NCBI RefSeq assembly: GCF_000374045.1
Contig: NZ_KB893381.1
Span: forward strand, 158,144-222,143
Source: Segetibacter koreensis DSM 18137
Lineage (GTDB): Bacteria > Bacteroidota > Bacteroidia > Chitinophagales > Chitinophagaceae
DNA length: 64,000 nucleotides
Direction: 5' to 3'
The notes under the pieces were generated by a model. It worked only from the letters and a program-made list of their open reading frames with translations. It was not told the origin of the DNA and made no database searches. The position numbers and the translations under genes are program-made. Of the stretch, positions 53,618 to 62,589 are shown one piece after another; within the stretch, counting starts at the first letter, position 1; each line of letters starts with the position of its first letter.

Positions 53618-56428
53618 GTGAAAAAAGCTTCTGCTATTTTATTCTTTTCCTTTTTTTGTTCTACAATCGTTTTGGCACAACGTGCTAGCGTTAAAGGAAG
53701 TATTGCCGATACCTTAAACAAACAAAATCTATCAAATACTGTCATTTCTCTACTTAAAGAAAAAGACTCTGTACTGGTAAAATTTACACGAAGTGATAAA
53801 AGCGGCAATTTTGAGATGAAGAATTTGCCTGCGGGCAATTTTTTTTTAATGATATCTTATCCTGCTTACGCTGATTATATTTACCCGCTAACCTTGCAAG
53901 CAGATACTGCAGCAGATATTAGCATTGTAAAAATGACTTTAAAATCAAAACTGCTGGAAGAAGTTTTGGTGAAACAAAAAGTGGCAGCAGTAAGGATGAA
54001 AGGCGATACGCTGGAATATAACGCCGATAGTTTTAAAGTACATGCAGGTGCAAGTGTAGAAGAGATGCTGCGAAAAATGCCGGGGCTACAGGTAGATAAA
54101 GACGGAAAGATAACCGCCCAGGGAGAAAAGGTCGAAAAGGTACTGGTAGACGGTGAAGAATTTTTTGGTGATGACCCGACAATGGCAACAAAAAACCTGC
54201 AGGCAGATGCGATAGAAAAGGTACAGGTTTTTGATAAAAAGAGCGACCAGGCGGCCTTTACAGGAATAGATGATGGAACAAAAAAGAAGACATTAAACCT
54301 TACCCTTAAAGAAGACAAAAAGAAAGGATATTTTGGAAAAGTAGAATTAGCATCTGACTTTAAAAACAGGTGGAATAATAATGTAATGGCTAACAGCTTT
54401 AAGGCGAAGAGAAAATTATCGGTTTATGGCATTATGAGCAGTACAGGCAAAACTGGTTTGAGCTGGGAAGAGAACAGCAAATACGGCGAAAACAACAACA
54501 TGGAATATGATGAGGATGGGGGTTTCTTTTTTAGTTTTAATAATGAAGATGACCTCAATAACAGTTCTTACTACGGCCAGGGATTACCCACAAGCTGGAG
54601 TGGGGGAATGCAGTATTCACGAAAATTTGATAATGATAAGCAGAATTTTAACGGCAGTTACAGGTATAATAAATTAAATACTATTGGCGGTGGCAACACC
54701 GTTTCACAATCTATATTACCCGGCAATGTATTTTACAACAAAGAAAGCCGCACTGCATATAGCACTAAGCAAAGACACTCATTAAACGGAACTTATGACT
54801 ACCAGGTAGACAGTTTTACATCTATAAAAATTAAGGCCAATGGCTATGCGGGTAACCAAAACAGCTTTACCAGTTATAGCAGTCAGTCACTAGATAATTT
54901 TGGCAATAAAATAGAAAGCAACCGTAACACTTCTGCGATTGGAGACAACAGCAGCTTAAACACCAATTTTCTTCTTCGACACCGTTTTCAAAAGCCTGGA
55001 AGAACGGTTTCTCTTGCTTTTGACCAGCAGAGTAAAGCTACAAATACAACAGGTTTTTTATATTCTGTCAATAATTTTTATGATAAAGTTGAACTTAAAA
55101 ATATTGATACTGTTGATCAAAAGAAAGTAAATTATATTATAAATTCTGGATATTATACCCGACTTGCTTATACAGAACCTGTCGTAAAAAATGTATTTGT
55201 TGAGGTTAGCTATGGGGTAAGGGTCAGCAACAGCGAATCTAAAAAACTGTCTTATGACAGAAATGGATCAGGCAAGTATGAAAATTTAAACGACAGTTTC
55301 AGCAATAATTATAAATATTATGTTCTTACGAACAGTGGTGGCATGGTTTGGAGGTACAACGGCAAAAAAACAACTGCTTCGGCCGGGGGAGATATAGCTC
55401 TGGCAGACTTTAAACAAACAGATGTTCTGCACCAATCAGAAAACAGGTACAATTACACCAACTTTTTTCCAAAGGCTAATTTTATGTATAAGTTCAATGC
55501 GACGAGCCGTTTTAATATTAATTACAATGGCAGCACAAGACAACCGTCAATTGAGCAGGTACAACCTGTCAGGGACAATACAAATCCATTGAATGTAGCA
55601 ATCGGTAACCCGAACTTAAAGCAGGAATTTAATCACCGGTTCAATTTTAACCTTAACTCGTATAAAGTTTTAAAGCAACGTGGCTTTTACATTTACGGGT
55701 CGTTTAATACAACTTCTAATTCGATAAGTACAAATGAAACAACTATTACAAGCGGAGACTCTGCAGGTATCAGAACATACCAATATGTAAACCTTAATGG
55801 AAACTATAACGGTTACTCAGGTGGAGGGTACAACTTTAAAATACAAAAAATTGATCTTTCTTTCAATTTTGGTTTTAACATCAACATTAGCAGGTATAAC
55901 AATATCGTAAGCACACTAAATAACAATGCTCTTACCAGTATTAAAAACAGGACAAATAACAACAGCTACGGCTTCAACTTCGGAACCTATAAAAATAAAG
56001 AAAAGAAATATGACATAAACTATTATGGCAACATCAACTACAACAGTTCCACTTCAACCGTCAATCCCAATATAAAAACAAATTATTTTACCCAGAGCCA
56101 TAACTTGTATTTGAATGTAACGCTACCTTATAAATTTGAAATAAATTCAAATGTAGAGGCAAATTTCAGGCAAAAAACTAACCTGTTTACAGGAAATAAT
56201 AACGTTATACTTTGGAATGCTTACTTAGGAAGGAAAATGTTTAAAAACGATAAAGGGATGATAAGTATGCGTGTAAATGACATTCTCGATAAAAACCGTG
56301 GATATCAAAGATACCTTAACTCCAATATTTTACGGGAAGACACTTATGAAACTTTGCGCCGTTACTTCCAGTTAACCTTTACCTGGAACTTTTCTAAAAA
56401 TCCCGGAGGCGCCTCGCCAATGCCATAG
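53618..56428 (+). CDS. TonB-receptor-like outer-membrane beta-barrel protein
   Basis: A 936-residue protein starting with GTG (MKKASAILFFSFFCSTIVLAQ is a good signal peptide). An N-terminal carboxypeptidase-regulatory-like domain (about 22-105, ASVKGSIADTLNKQNLSNTV) is followed by a plug-like domain (about 120-220, RKMPGLQVDKDGKITAQGEKVEKVLVDGEEFFGDD) and a long Asn/Tyr-rich barrel of the OMP_b-brl_3 type. It lacks a clear TonB box and the SusC-type VVTTKRG motif. The next gene, 9 nt later, encodes a GLPGLI-family protein, a pairing that recurs in Bacteroidota. Substrate unknown. Confidence 0.88.
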   Translation: MKKASAILFFSFFCSTIVLAQRASVKGSIADTLNKQNLSNTVISLLKEKDSVLVKFTRSDKSGNFEMKNLPAGNFFLMISYPAYADYIYPLTLQADTAADISIVKMTLKSKLLEEVLVKQKVAAVRMKGDTLEYNADSFKVHAGASVEEMLRKMPGLQVDKDGKITAQGEKVEKVLVDGEEFFGDDPTMATKNLQADAIEKVQVFDKKSDQAAFTGIDDGTKKKTLNLTLKEDKKKGYFGKVELASDFKNRWNNNVMANSFKAKRKLSVYGIMSSTGKTGLSWEENSKYGENNNMEYDEDGGFFFSFNNEDDLNNSSYYGQGLPTSWSGGMQYSRKFDNDKQNFNGSYRYNKLNTIGGGNTVSQSILPGNVFYNKESRTAYSTKQRHSLNGTYDYQVDSFTSIKIKANGYAGNQNSFTSYSSQSLDNFGNKIESNRNTSAIGDNSSLNTNFLLRHRFQKPGRTVSLAFDQQSKATNTTGFLYSVNNFYDKVELKNIDTVDQKKVNYIINSGYYTRLAYTEPVVKNVFVEVSYGVRVSNSESKKLSYDRNGSGKYENLNDSFSNNYKYYVLTNSGGMVWRYNGKKTTASAGGDIALADFKQTDVLHQSENRYNYTNFFPKANFMYKFNATSRFNINYNGSTRQPSIEQVQPVRDNTNPLNVAIGNPNLKQEFNHRFNFNLNSYKVLKQRGFYIYGSFNTTSNSISTNETTITSGDSAGIRTYQYVNLNGNYNGYSGGGYNFKIQKIDLSFNFGFNINISRYNNIVSTLNNNALTSIKNRTNNNSYGFNFGTYKNKEKKYDINYYGNINYNSSTSTVNPNIKTNYFTQSHNLYLNVTLPYKFEINSNVEANFRQKTNLFTGNNNVILWNAYLGRKMFKNDKGMISMRVNDILDKNRGYQRYLNSNILREDTYETLRRYFQLTFTWNFSKNPGGASPMP

Positions 56429-56437
56429 AAATTTATT

Positions 56438-57184
56438 ATGAAACAACTTATAATTACATTACTGTTTACTGTTATGCTTTTAAAAGTAACAGCGCAAACA
56501 CCCTTTATTGTAAAAGGTAAAATAGAGTTCGAAAAAAAAGTAAATCTTTATAAACAATTGGATAACGAAGAAGATGAGAGTTGGCGAAATATGATGAAGA
56601 AAATGCTGCCCGCCTCAAAAACCTCTTATTTTGATTTATATTTCAATGGCAATAAAACCGTCTATACACCTGGCCGTGAAGTAGTTTCCGCACAAAAAGT
56701 GCCTGAGTGGTTTGATGGGCCTGCTACAGATAATATTGTTTTTACAGACCTGGAACAGCAAAATGCAATCAGCCAGAAAACCGTGTTTGATGATATATAC
56801 AATATACAAGATAGCGTTAGAAAAATGAGTTGGAAAATAACTGCAGATACAAGAACAATCGCAGGTTTTGAATGTAGAAAAGCAACAGCTATCATTATGG
56901 ATTCTGTTTTTGTTGTTGCCTTTTTTACAGATCAGATTGTCACTTCAGGCGGACCTGAGTCTTTTTCAGGCTTGCCCGGAATGATTCTGGGAATTGCTGT
57001 TCCAAGATTAAATACCACATGGTTTGCAACTAAGGTCGAACTGGTAGATGTAAAAGAGACTACATTGCTTGCTCCCAAAAAGGGCAAAAAAACCAATATC
57101 AGTAATTTGAAAATACAATTAAATTCTGCTATGAAAAACTGGGGTAAATGGCGTGATAAAAATATTTGGCAAATAATGATTTAA
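56438..57184 (+). CDS. GLPGLI family exported protein
   Basis: A 248-residue protein with signal peptide MKQLIITLLFTVMLLKVTAQ. The family signature is seen as FSGLPGMILGIAVPR (about residues 178-192), preceded by DTRTIAGFECRKATAI and VAFFTDQIVTSGGPESF, the usual order for the family. Its function is not known; members are predicted periplasmic or surface proteins encoded with TonB-receptor-like barrels. It forms a two-gene operon with the barrel gene upstream and is convergent with the VOC gene. Confidence 0.92.
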   Translation: MKQLIITLLFTVMLLKVTAQTPFIVKGKIEFEKKVNLYKQLDNEEDESWRNMMKKMLPASKTSYFDLYFNGNKTVYTPGREVVSAQKVPEWFDGPATDNIVFTDLEQQNAISQKTVFDDIYNIQDSVRKMSWKITADTRTIAGFECRKATAIIMDSVFVVAFFTDQIVTSGGPESFSGLPGMILGIAVPRLNTTWFATKVELVDVKETTLLAPKKGKKTNISNLKIQLNSAMKNWGKWRDKNIWQIMI

Positions 57185-57215
57185 GGAAAGTTTTTTTGCC
57201 TTTTTGATTTTGGTG

Positions 57216-57602
57216 CTAATTCTGTGCGTGTAAAGCAATTCTATTTCCTTCTGTATCTGCAAAGAAGGCCATATAGCCAATTTCCGGACTTACTTGTGTC
57301 TTTGGCACCAACACTTTTCCATTTGCTTTCTCAACTCTGTCTATGACTGTCTGAATGTTTGGATTTGCATTCAGGTAGATGATACACCCTTCCATCGAAG
57401 GCTTGTGATTATTACTTCGCACCAATGCTCCCGAAACCTTTCCGTTTCCCATATCGGCAGGAAATCCAACCATCTTCATGCCCATCATGTCAGGGAACCT
57501 TTCCATTTTAACATCAAAAATAGTTTCGTAAAATTGGGTAGCTCTTTCAATATCCACAGCAGGAATTTCGAACCAATTAAGAGAATTTGAATTTTTGTCC
57601 AT
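57216..57602 (-). CDS. VOC superfamily (glyoxalase/extradiol dioxygenase fold) protein
   Basis: A 128-residue cytoplasmic single-domain protein with the two beta-alpha-beta3 modules: NWFEIPAVDIERATQFYETIFDV and the C-terminal GYMAFFADTEGNRIALH. It is often annotated as a bleomycin-resistance or glyoxalase-like protein, but the substrate cannot be told. It stands alone between the GLPGLI gene and the ribosomal operon. Confidence 0.88.
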   Translation of the reverse strand: MDKNSNSLNWFEIPAVDIERATQFYETIFDVKMERFPDMMGMKMVGFPADMGNGKVSGALVRSNNHKPSMEGCIIYLNANPNIQTVIDRVEKANGKVLVPKTQVSPEIGYMAFFADTEGNRIALHAQN

Positions 57603-57874
57603 AACGTGTCGATTTATAAATGTTAGATATAAATTGAGAAATAACGATATGAGAAAAGGTGTTTAAATCGGGACAGGTTAGAGCGTTTCTGTAGAAGAAA
57701 TGGGAATTTCGATAGATTATACTAACCAAGCGTTGCCAAGTCTAAAATATAGCATGTTTTAAAGAAGTGCAAGTTTCCTGACAATAATTTGGCGAATAAG
57801 ATTCTTTTTCATTAAAAGTACTTTTAAAGATCTACTCAAAAACGGGGATGAAAAAGAAAGTACGTGCATAAAAC
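57603..57874. other. Gap between the VOC gene and the rplL terminator
   Basis: An AT-rich non-coding stretch with the promoter side of the VOC gene. No gene, repeat or clear promoter match was seen. It is the place where rpoB would be expected to lie close after rplL. Confidence 0.4.
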
Positions 57875-57904
57875 AAAAAACCGGCAAAATTTTGCCGGCT
57901 TTTT
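57875..57904 (-). terminator. Intrinsic terminator after rplL
   Basis: CCGGCAAAA (57881-57889) pairs with TTTTGCCGG (57890-57898), leaving a minimal loop once the innermost bases open. On the minus strand it is followed by six Ts (57880-57875). A strong terminator here closes the rplKAJL operon, where rpoB would normally follow. Confidence 0.88.
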
Positions 57905-57928
57905 GTTAATTCAGAAAGTATGAAATAA

Positions 57929-58312
57929 TTATTTTACTTCTACATCAGCTCCAGCTTCTTTTAGTTTAGCTGCAATTTCTTCAGCTTCTGCTTTAGCTAC
58001 ACCTTCTTTAATTGGTTTTGGAGCGCCATCCACTAAGTCTTTAGCTTCTTTCAAACCTAAGCCAGTTAATTCTTTTACGATTTTAACTACTTGTAGTTTA
58101 GCTGCACCACCGCTTTTCAAAATTACATCGAAAGCAGTTTTTTCTTCAGCAGCAGGTGCACCAGCACCAGCACCAGCAGCAGGACCAGCTACAGCTACAG
58201 CAGCAGCAGCAGGTTCGATACCATAAGTATCTTTCAAAATTTTAGCTAATTCATTAACTTCTTTTACTGTTAAGTTAACCAGTTGTTCTGCGAACGCATT
58301 TAAGTCTGCCAT
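57929..58312 (-). CDS. rplL: 50S ribosomal protein L7/L12
   Basis: The flexible stalk protein that recruits translation GTPases. The 127 residues have the N-terminal dimerisation helices ([20 protein letters not shown]), an Ala/Gly/Pro hinge (about 35-55) and the C-terminal factor-binding domain ([12 protein letters not shown]..., [20 protein letters not shown]). It follows rplJ and is the last gene of its operon because of the terminator that follows. Confidence 0.98.
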   Translation of the reverse strand: MADLNAFAEQLVNLTVKEVNELAKILKDTYGIEPAAAAVAVAGPAAGAGAGAPAAEEKTAFDVILKSGGAAKLQVVKIVKELTGLGLKEAKDLVDGAPKPIKEGVAKAEAEEIAAKLKEAGADVEVK

Positions 58313-58377
58313 TGTTTCAAATTTTTTCCGCCTTCATTGCCTGTGCTCCGGCGGGTATATTAAAAAAATTTGTGTAT

Positions 58378-58400
58378 TTCAACCTTCAGGCTTGGTTGAA
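58378..58400 (-). promoter_or_regulatory. Hairpin in the rplJ-rplL spacer
   Basis: TTCAACC (58378-58384) pairs with GGTTGAA (58394-58400) around a 9-nt loop, just after the rplJ stop. On the minus strand a run of seven Ts follows some ten bases later. It may be a partial attenuator or a cleavage site that sets the L10 to L12 ratio. A second weaker hairpin is CCGCC/GGCGG at 58328-58354. Confidence 0.45.
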
Positions 58401-58416
58401 TAAGTTTGATATTTAA

Positions 58417-58953
58417 TTACGCTTCTTGTGGTTGTCTGTCTTCCAAAGCCTTGATCAGGCTTGCTAATTTACCACCAGCATTTAGGCCGCTGATAACATT
58501 TTTAGCAGGAGATTGCAACAATCCAATAATTTCCCCGATAAGATCTTGTTTGCTTTTTAGTGTTTTTAAAGCCTCGAGTTGATCGTCTCCCACAAATACA
58601 TCAGTATCAATGAACGCCGCTTTTAAAACCGGTTTGTCTCCCTTACTATCTGTACGGAAACTACTGATGATCATTGCAGGCTCTTTAGCATTCTCGCTAA
58701 ACAGTAGTGCTGTAACACCATTCAGGCTATCAAAAACGCCTGAGTATTTTGCAGAATCAATATTTTCAAGAGCTTTTTTAATTAAAGTGTTCTTAGCCAC
58801 TTTCATTTCTACATTCTTGTCAAAACATATTTTGCGCAGTTTATTTACCTGTGCTACAGATAATGCTTCTGTATTTGTAACGTAGAAGTTATTATATTGA
58901 TTGAATTTCTCTTTGAGAACTTCAATTGCTTCGTTTTTTTGTTCTTTGGTCAT
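58417..58953 (-). CDS. rplJ: 50S ribosomal protein L10
   Basis: L10 anchors L7/L12 dimers to 23S rRNA. The 178 residues start MTKEQKNEAIEVLKEKF, with the rRNA-binding N-terminal domain (NKLRKICFDKNVEMKVAKNT) and the C-terminal helix that binds L12 (ALEDRQPQEA at the end). It is normal in length and sits between rplA and rplL. Confidence 0.97.
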   Translation of the reverse strand: MTKEQKNEAIEVLKEKFNQYNNFYVTNTEALSVAQVNKLRKICFDKNVEMKVAKNTLIKKALENIDSAKYSGVFDSLNGVTALLFSENAKEPAMIISSFRTDSKGDKPVLKAAFIDTDVFVGDDQLEALKTLKSKQDLIGEIIGLLQSPAKNVISGLNAGGKLASLIKALEDRQPQEA

Positions 58954-58970
58954 AACGCTTATTTTTTCGA

Positions 58971-59021
58971 CGATAAGTAACTGCCCAACCCCAAAGGTTT
59001 TTGTTTACCACTTTTCTATCG
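58971..59021 (-). promoter_or_regulatory. Candidate L10 leader structure in the rplA-rplJ spacer
   Basis: Three nested stems fit in the 77-nt spacer: CGATA (58971-58975) with TATCG (59017-59021), GTAAC (58977-58981) with GTTTAC (59003-59008, one bulge), and AACC (58987-58990) with GGTT (58996-58999). In other bacteria an mRNA structure at this position binds L10 or L10-L12 and represses translation. That this one does so is inferred from position. Confidence 0.45.
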
Positions 59022-59030
59022 GCGCAAGGT

Positions 59031-59720
59031 TTAGATGAATGATTTAGTGTCGACTGTAATACCTGGGCTCATCGTGCTGGCTATACTTACACCTTTAAGG
59101 TATGTACCTTTAGCAGCGGATGGCTTAAGTTTCATAATTGCATTGATGAATTCAGTGCTGTTAGCAGCAATTTTTTCAGGAGGAAATGAAACCCTTCCTA
59201 CAGATGCGTGTATGATACCCGCTTTGTCAACTTTAAAAGCGATTTTACCGCCCTTTACTTCATTAACTGCTGCGGCAACATCGTTTGTTACAGTACCGGT
59301 TTTAGGGTTTGGCATCAGGTTACGCGGACCTAATATTTTACCTAATCTACCAATTCTTGGCATCACAGATGGTGTCGCAACTATTACGTCAACATCAGTC
59401 CATCCACCTTCAATTTTAGTAATAAATTCATCCAATCCAACATAGTCAGCACCGGCATTTCTTGCATCGTTCTCTTTATCGGGAGTGCAAAGTACAAGTA
59501 CTCTTTTGGTTTTACCGGTTCCATGAGGAAGCGTTACTGTACCACGAACCTGTTGGTCAGCTTTTTTAGGATCAACGCCCAAACGAACGTGAACATCTAC
59601 GGAGCTGTCAAATTTTGTAAGGTTAACTTCTTTTACCAAAGCAGAAGCTTCAGGAAGTGAGTATATTTTATTTTTATCGATTTTAGCTTCTACAGCTTTT
59701 CTTTTTTTAGTGAGTCCCAT
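59031..59720 (-). CDS. rplA: 50S ribosomal protein L1
   Basis: L1 forms the mobile stalk at the ribosomal E site and can repress its own mRNA. The 229 residues have the usual two domains with [48 protein letters not shown] and the C-terminal [16 protein letters not shown]. It lies 27 nt after rplK. Confidence 0.98.
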   Translation of the reverse strand: MGLTKKRKAVEAKIDKNKIYSLPEASALVKEVNLTKFDSSVDVHVRLGVDPKKADQQVRGTVTLPHGTGKTKRVLVLCTPDKENDARNAGADYVGLDEFITKIEGGWTDVDVIVATPSVMPRIGRLGKILGPRNLMPNPKTGTVTNDVAAAVNEVKGGKIAFKVDKAGIIHASVGRVSFPPEKIAANSTEFINAIMKLKPSAAKGTYLKGVSIASTMSPGITVDTKSFI

Positions 59721-59747
59721 TGTTAATCAGTTTAGAAATTGATCAAT

Positions 59748-60191
59748 TTATTTGTCCCATGGTGCCTGACCTTCTACAGTTAAGCCCATGCTGCGAGCCG
59801 TACCAGCAACCATTTTCATTGCGCTTTCTTCAGTAAAGCAGTTAAGGTCGCTCATTTTGTCTTTAGCAATAGCTTCTACCTGTGACCAGTTTACTTTTCC
59901 AACTTTGTTGCGGTTAGGCTCTTTGGAACCACTTGTAATTTTTGCTGCTTCCAGCAACTGTACTGCTGCAGGAGGAGTTTTGATAACAAATTCGAAAGAC
60001 TTGTCGGTATATACAGTAATTAATACGGGAAGTACTTTTCCCATTTTATCCTGGGTTCTTGCATTAAATTGTTTGCAGAACTCCATAATGTTCAAACCTT
60101 TTGAACCTAATGCCGGTCCAATAGGAGGTGCAGGGTTGGCTGAACCGCCTTTAACCTGCAACTTTACGTAGCCGGAAATTTCTTTTGCCAT
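59748..60191 (-). CDS. rplK: 50S ribosomal protein L11
   Basis: L11 binds the GTPase-associated centre of 23S rRNA. The 147 residues contain the conserved proline-rich segment ([24 protein letters not shown]) and the C-terminal rRNA-binding domain ([34 protein letters not shown]). It is the first gene of the operon, with its own promoter and a structured leader. In most relatives it directly follows nusG, which here is about 58 kb away. Confidence 0.98.
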   Translation of the reverse strand: MAKEISGYVKLQVKGGSANPAPPIGPALGSKGLNIMEFCKQFNARTQDKMGKVLPVLITVYTDKSFEFVIKTPPAAVQLLEAAKITSGSKEPNRNKVGKVNWSQVEAIAKDKMSDLNCFTEESAMKMVAGTARSMGLTVEGQAPWDK

Positions 60192-60241
60192 GATGTAAAT
60201 TTTTGGTGTTAACGTTCCACCTGATAATTTTCAGAACGGAA

Positions 60242-60283
60242 CTCCCAAATCAATCAATTCTTCTGAAAGAACTTTTTTGGGAG
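60242..60283 (-). promoter_or_regulatory. Hairpin at the 5' end of the rplK leader
   Basis: CTCCCAAA (60242-60249) pairs with TTTGGGAG (60276-60283), with a smaller TTCTT/AAGAA stem inside. The promoter box ends at 60286, so the outer arm would lie at the very start of the transcript. It may stabilise the mRNA or serve as an L1 or L11 autoregulation site; neither is shown. Confidence 0.5.
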
Positions 60284-60285
60284 TG

Positions 60286-60293
60286 CAAAGGTA
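60286..60293 (-). promoter_or_regulatory. -7 element of the rplK operon promoter
   Basis: On the minus strand the sequence reads TACCTTTG, identical to the -7 element of the tRNA-tuf promoter at 4553-4560. No TTG element lies at the usual distance upstream. The expected start is near 60281, about 90 nt before rplK. Confidence 0.65.
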
Positions 60294-60902
60294 AGAAAAA
60301 GGTTTATATGATATTATAAAATTTAATAAATAATTTTTAATAGTGGTTTTATTAGCCAGATAAGAAATTGGCAGGCACAAGTATATTTCAATTTATGCTC
60401 ACTACACATATACAAAAAGGTATTTGTAATTGATATTATTAAAGCATCTGAGCCAATTTATATCATCTCAAAATCGAGGAGATGTTGTAGAGAATGAGTA
60501 TCTGTTTTCAATCTATTTTTTCATGATAAACTTTTTATTTTTTTCTAAAAAATTCTTCTATTCCAATAGGTTTTAATTGCCATCATTGCAATTTTTTTTA
60601 GAGAATTCTTTGTACACACATTGTGTGAATATTGTTTGTAAAACAAGCGGAAAACTTTTGTAATTTGTGAATATGCCAGCTTTTATTGTTAATAAACCTT
60701 TGTTTTGGGGAAAAACAATGTTGAATAAAAAAGAACAATTATTCTTTAGGCAAAAGTTTTTTCTTCAGTTTTTAAGGTTCTATATTCGCCTCCCCCGAGT
60801 CGGATAACAATTTGGTAACATTAAAAAAAAGAGTGAATTGTGAAGGCGAAATGGAAGGGGAAGTAAGAAAAAATCACGTATAAAAAGACCACCTAAAAAA
60901 TA
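60294..60902. other. Divergent intergenic region between rplK and dnaB
   Basis: About 600 nt of AT-rich sequence without a gene. A TATATTCG element at 60781-60788, one base off TAnnTTTG, is a plausible -7 box for dnaB. A short stem TTGTTTT/AAAAACAA near 60703-60719 was noted but is weak. Nothing else is recognised. Confidence 0.4.
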
Positions 60903-62492
60903 ATGGATCTAACGAACTTGAATAAGGACAGGAAGAACAGGCGGAAGTCTTCCATTGACCTTAGCACAATGGTGTACGGCAAAGTGCCTCCACAAGCCAA
61001 AGAACTTGAAGAAGCAGTTTTAGGTGCAATAATGCTTGAAAAAAGCGCATTTGATAATGTTGTAGAAATTTTAAAACCAGAATGTTTTTATGTAGAAGGA
61101 CATCAGAAAATTTTTAAGTCTTTTCAATCACTTGCGCAGAAAAGCCTGCCAATAGATATCCTTACAGTAGTAGAAGAGTTAAAAACAACTGAGGAACTTG
61201 ATGTTATAGGCGGTCCATATGCAATAACGAAGTTGACCAATATGGTGGTGTCCACCGCCAATATTGAAGCGCATGCAAGAATTATATTACAAAAGTTTAT
61301 CCAACGCGAACTCATACGTATAAGTGGTGAGATCATTGGTGACGCTTACGAGGACAGCACCGATGTGTTTGACCTGCTTGACGAAAGTGAGAGCAAAATG
61401 TTTAACATAACCAATAACTACCTTAAAAAGAATTTTGACGATATAGGTACTGTTTTGGTTAAGACCATTCAACGTATTGATGACCTGAGAAACAAACAGG
61501 AAGATATTTCAGGCGTTCCCACAGGTTTTCCAACGATGGACAAAGTCACTTACGGTTGGCAGCCCACTGACCTTATTATTCTCGCTGCTCGTCCCTCAGT
61601 AGGTAAAACAGCTTTTGCGCTAAACCTTGCACGGAGCGCCGCATTACATCCAACAAAACCAACGGGTGTAGCATTTTTTAGTTTGGAAATGAGCGCAAGC
61701 CAGCTGGTGCAACGTATTCTTAGCGCCGAAAGTGGTATTATGCTGGAGAAAATCAGTCGGGGAAGGTTAGAAGACTATGAAATGCAGCAATTGTACAGTA
61801 AAGGGGTTACAAAGCTTAGCGATGCACCAATTTTTATTGATGATACTGCTGCACTCAACATTTTTGAGTTTCGTGCAAAAGCCCGCAGGTTGGTAAACAA
61901 ACATAATGTTGGTTTAATAATTATAGACTACCTGCAGTTAATGAGCGGCAGCGGGGACCGTAATTCTAATCGTGAACAGGAAATTAGCCGTATTTCAAGA
62001 GATTTAAAAAGTCTTGCTAAAGAACTGCAGGTGCCGATAATTGCCTTGAGCCAGTTAAGCCGTGCGGTAGAAACAAGGAAGGAAAGCAAGATGCCTCAAC
62101 TGAGCGACCTTCGTGAATCAGGTGCAATTGAGCAGGATGCCGATATGGTGATGTTCCTGTACCGCCCTGAGTACTACGAAATTGTAACTAATGAAATGGG
62201 TGAAAGCAACCGTGGTGAAACGCATGTAAGAATTGCAAAGCATCGTAACGGTAGTTTGGAAACTATTAAATTAAGAGCCTTATTGCACATTCAAAAGTTT
62301 GTTGAAGAAGAAGGTGACGATTTAGGACCGGGTCCTGCCCCTTCACCGGGGGGAAACTGGAAGCCGATACCTCCCGGCGGTGGACCCGGTGCTCCACCAT
62401 CAGATGATGGAGCACGTCTGTTTATACAAAAAGGAAGTAAAATGAATACAGGAGAGTTTGACGAAGGATTTGATGAAGCTGCTCCTTTTTAA
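60903..62492 (+). CDS. dnaB: Replicative DNA helicase DnaB
   Basis: DnaB is the hexameric 5'-3' helicase of the replication fork. The 529 residues have a basic N-terminal extension (KDRKNRRKSS), the N-terminal domain (about 28-130, PPQAKELEEAVLGAIMLE), a linker helix, and a RecA-like motor with Walker A ARPSVGKTA (229-237), Walker B LIIIDYLQLM, the SQLSRAVE motif and RESGAIEQDAD. No intein is present. A Pro/Gly-rich stretch (GPGPAPSPGG...) precedes the C-terminus. The gene is divergent from rplK and ends before a long hairpin. Confidence 0.97.
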   Translation: MDLTNLNKDRKNRRKSSIDLSTMVYGKVPPQAKELEEAVLGAIMLEKSAFDNVVEILKPECFYVEGHQKIFKSFQSLAQKSLPIDILTVVEELKTTEELDVIGGPYAITKLTNMVVSTANIEAHARIILQKFIQRELIRISGEIIGDAYEDSTDVFDLLDESESKMFNITNNYLKKNFDDIGTVLVKTIQRIDDLRNKQEDISGVPTGFPTMDKVTYGWQPTDLIILAARPSVGKTAFALNLARSAALHPTKPTGVAFFSLEMSASQLVQRILSAESGIMLEKISRGRLEDYEMQQLYSKGVTKLSDAPIFIDDTAALNIFEFRAKARRLVNKHNVGLIIIDYLQLMSGSGDRNSNREQEISRISRDLKSLAKELQVPIIALSQLSRAVETRKESKMPQLSDLRESGAIEQDADMVMFLYRPEYYEIVTNEMGESNRGETHVRIAKHRNGSLETIKLRALLHIQKFVEEEGDDLGPGPAPSPGGNWKPIPPGGGPGAPPSDDGARLFIQKGSKMNTGEFDEGFDEAAPF

Positions 62493-62540
62493 TTAAGTCT
62501 AATTTGTCATATTTCTAATTTGTCATATTCTAATATAAAT

Positions 62541-62589
62541 AGATGTTCTAGCGGAATATTTGGGAATCGCCACTTTCGCTAGAACATCT
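62541..62589 (+). terminator. Long hairpin after dnaB
   Basis: AGATGTTCTAGCGGAA (62541-62556) pairs with TTTCGCTAGAACATCT (62574-62589) over 16 positions with one G-U pair, followed by a short T tract (TTTT). The loop is 17 nt. It is probably the dnaB terminator, although the stem is longer than the others in this window and begins some 48 nt after the stop. Confidence 0.65.

Noticed and set aside
59035-60171. Two long plus-strand frames opposite rplA and rplK
   Set aside because: They are antisense shadows of highly conserved ribosomal protein genes and match no known family.
60294-60902. AT-rich dnaB upstream region considered as a replication origin
   Set aside because: No cluster of DnaA-box-like sequences was seen, and dnaA, dnaN or gyrB are not adjacent.
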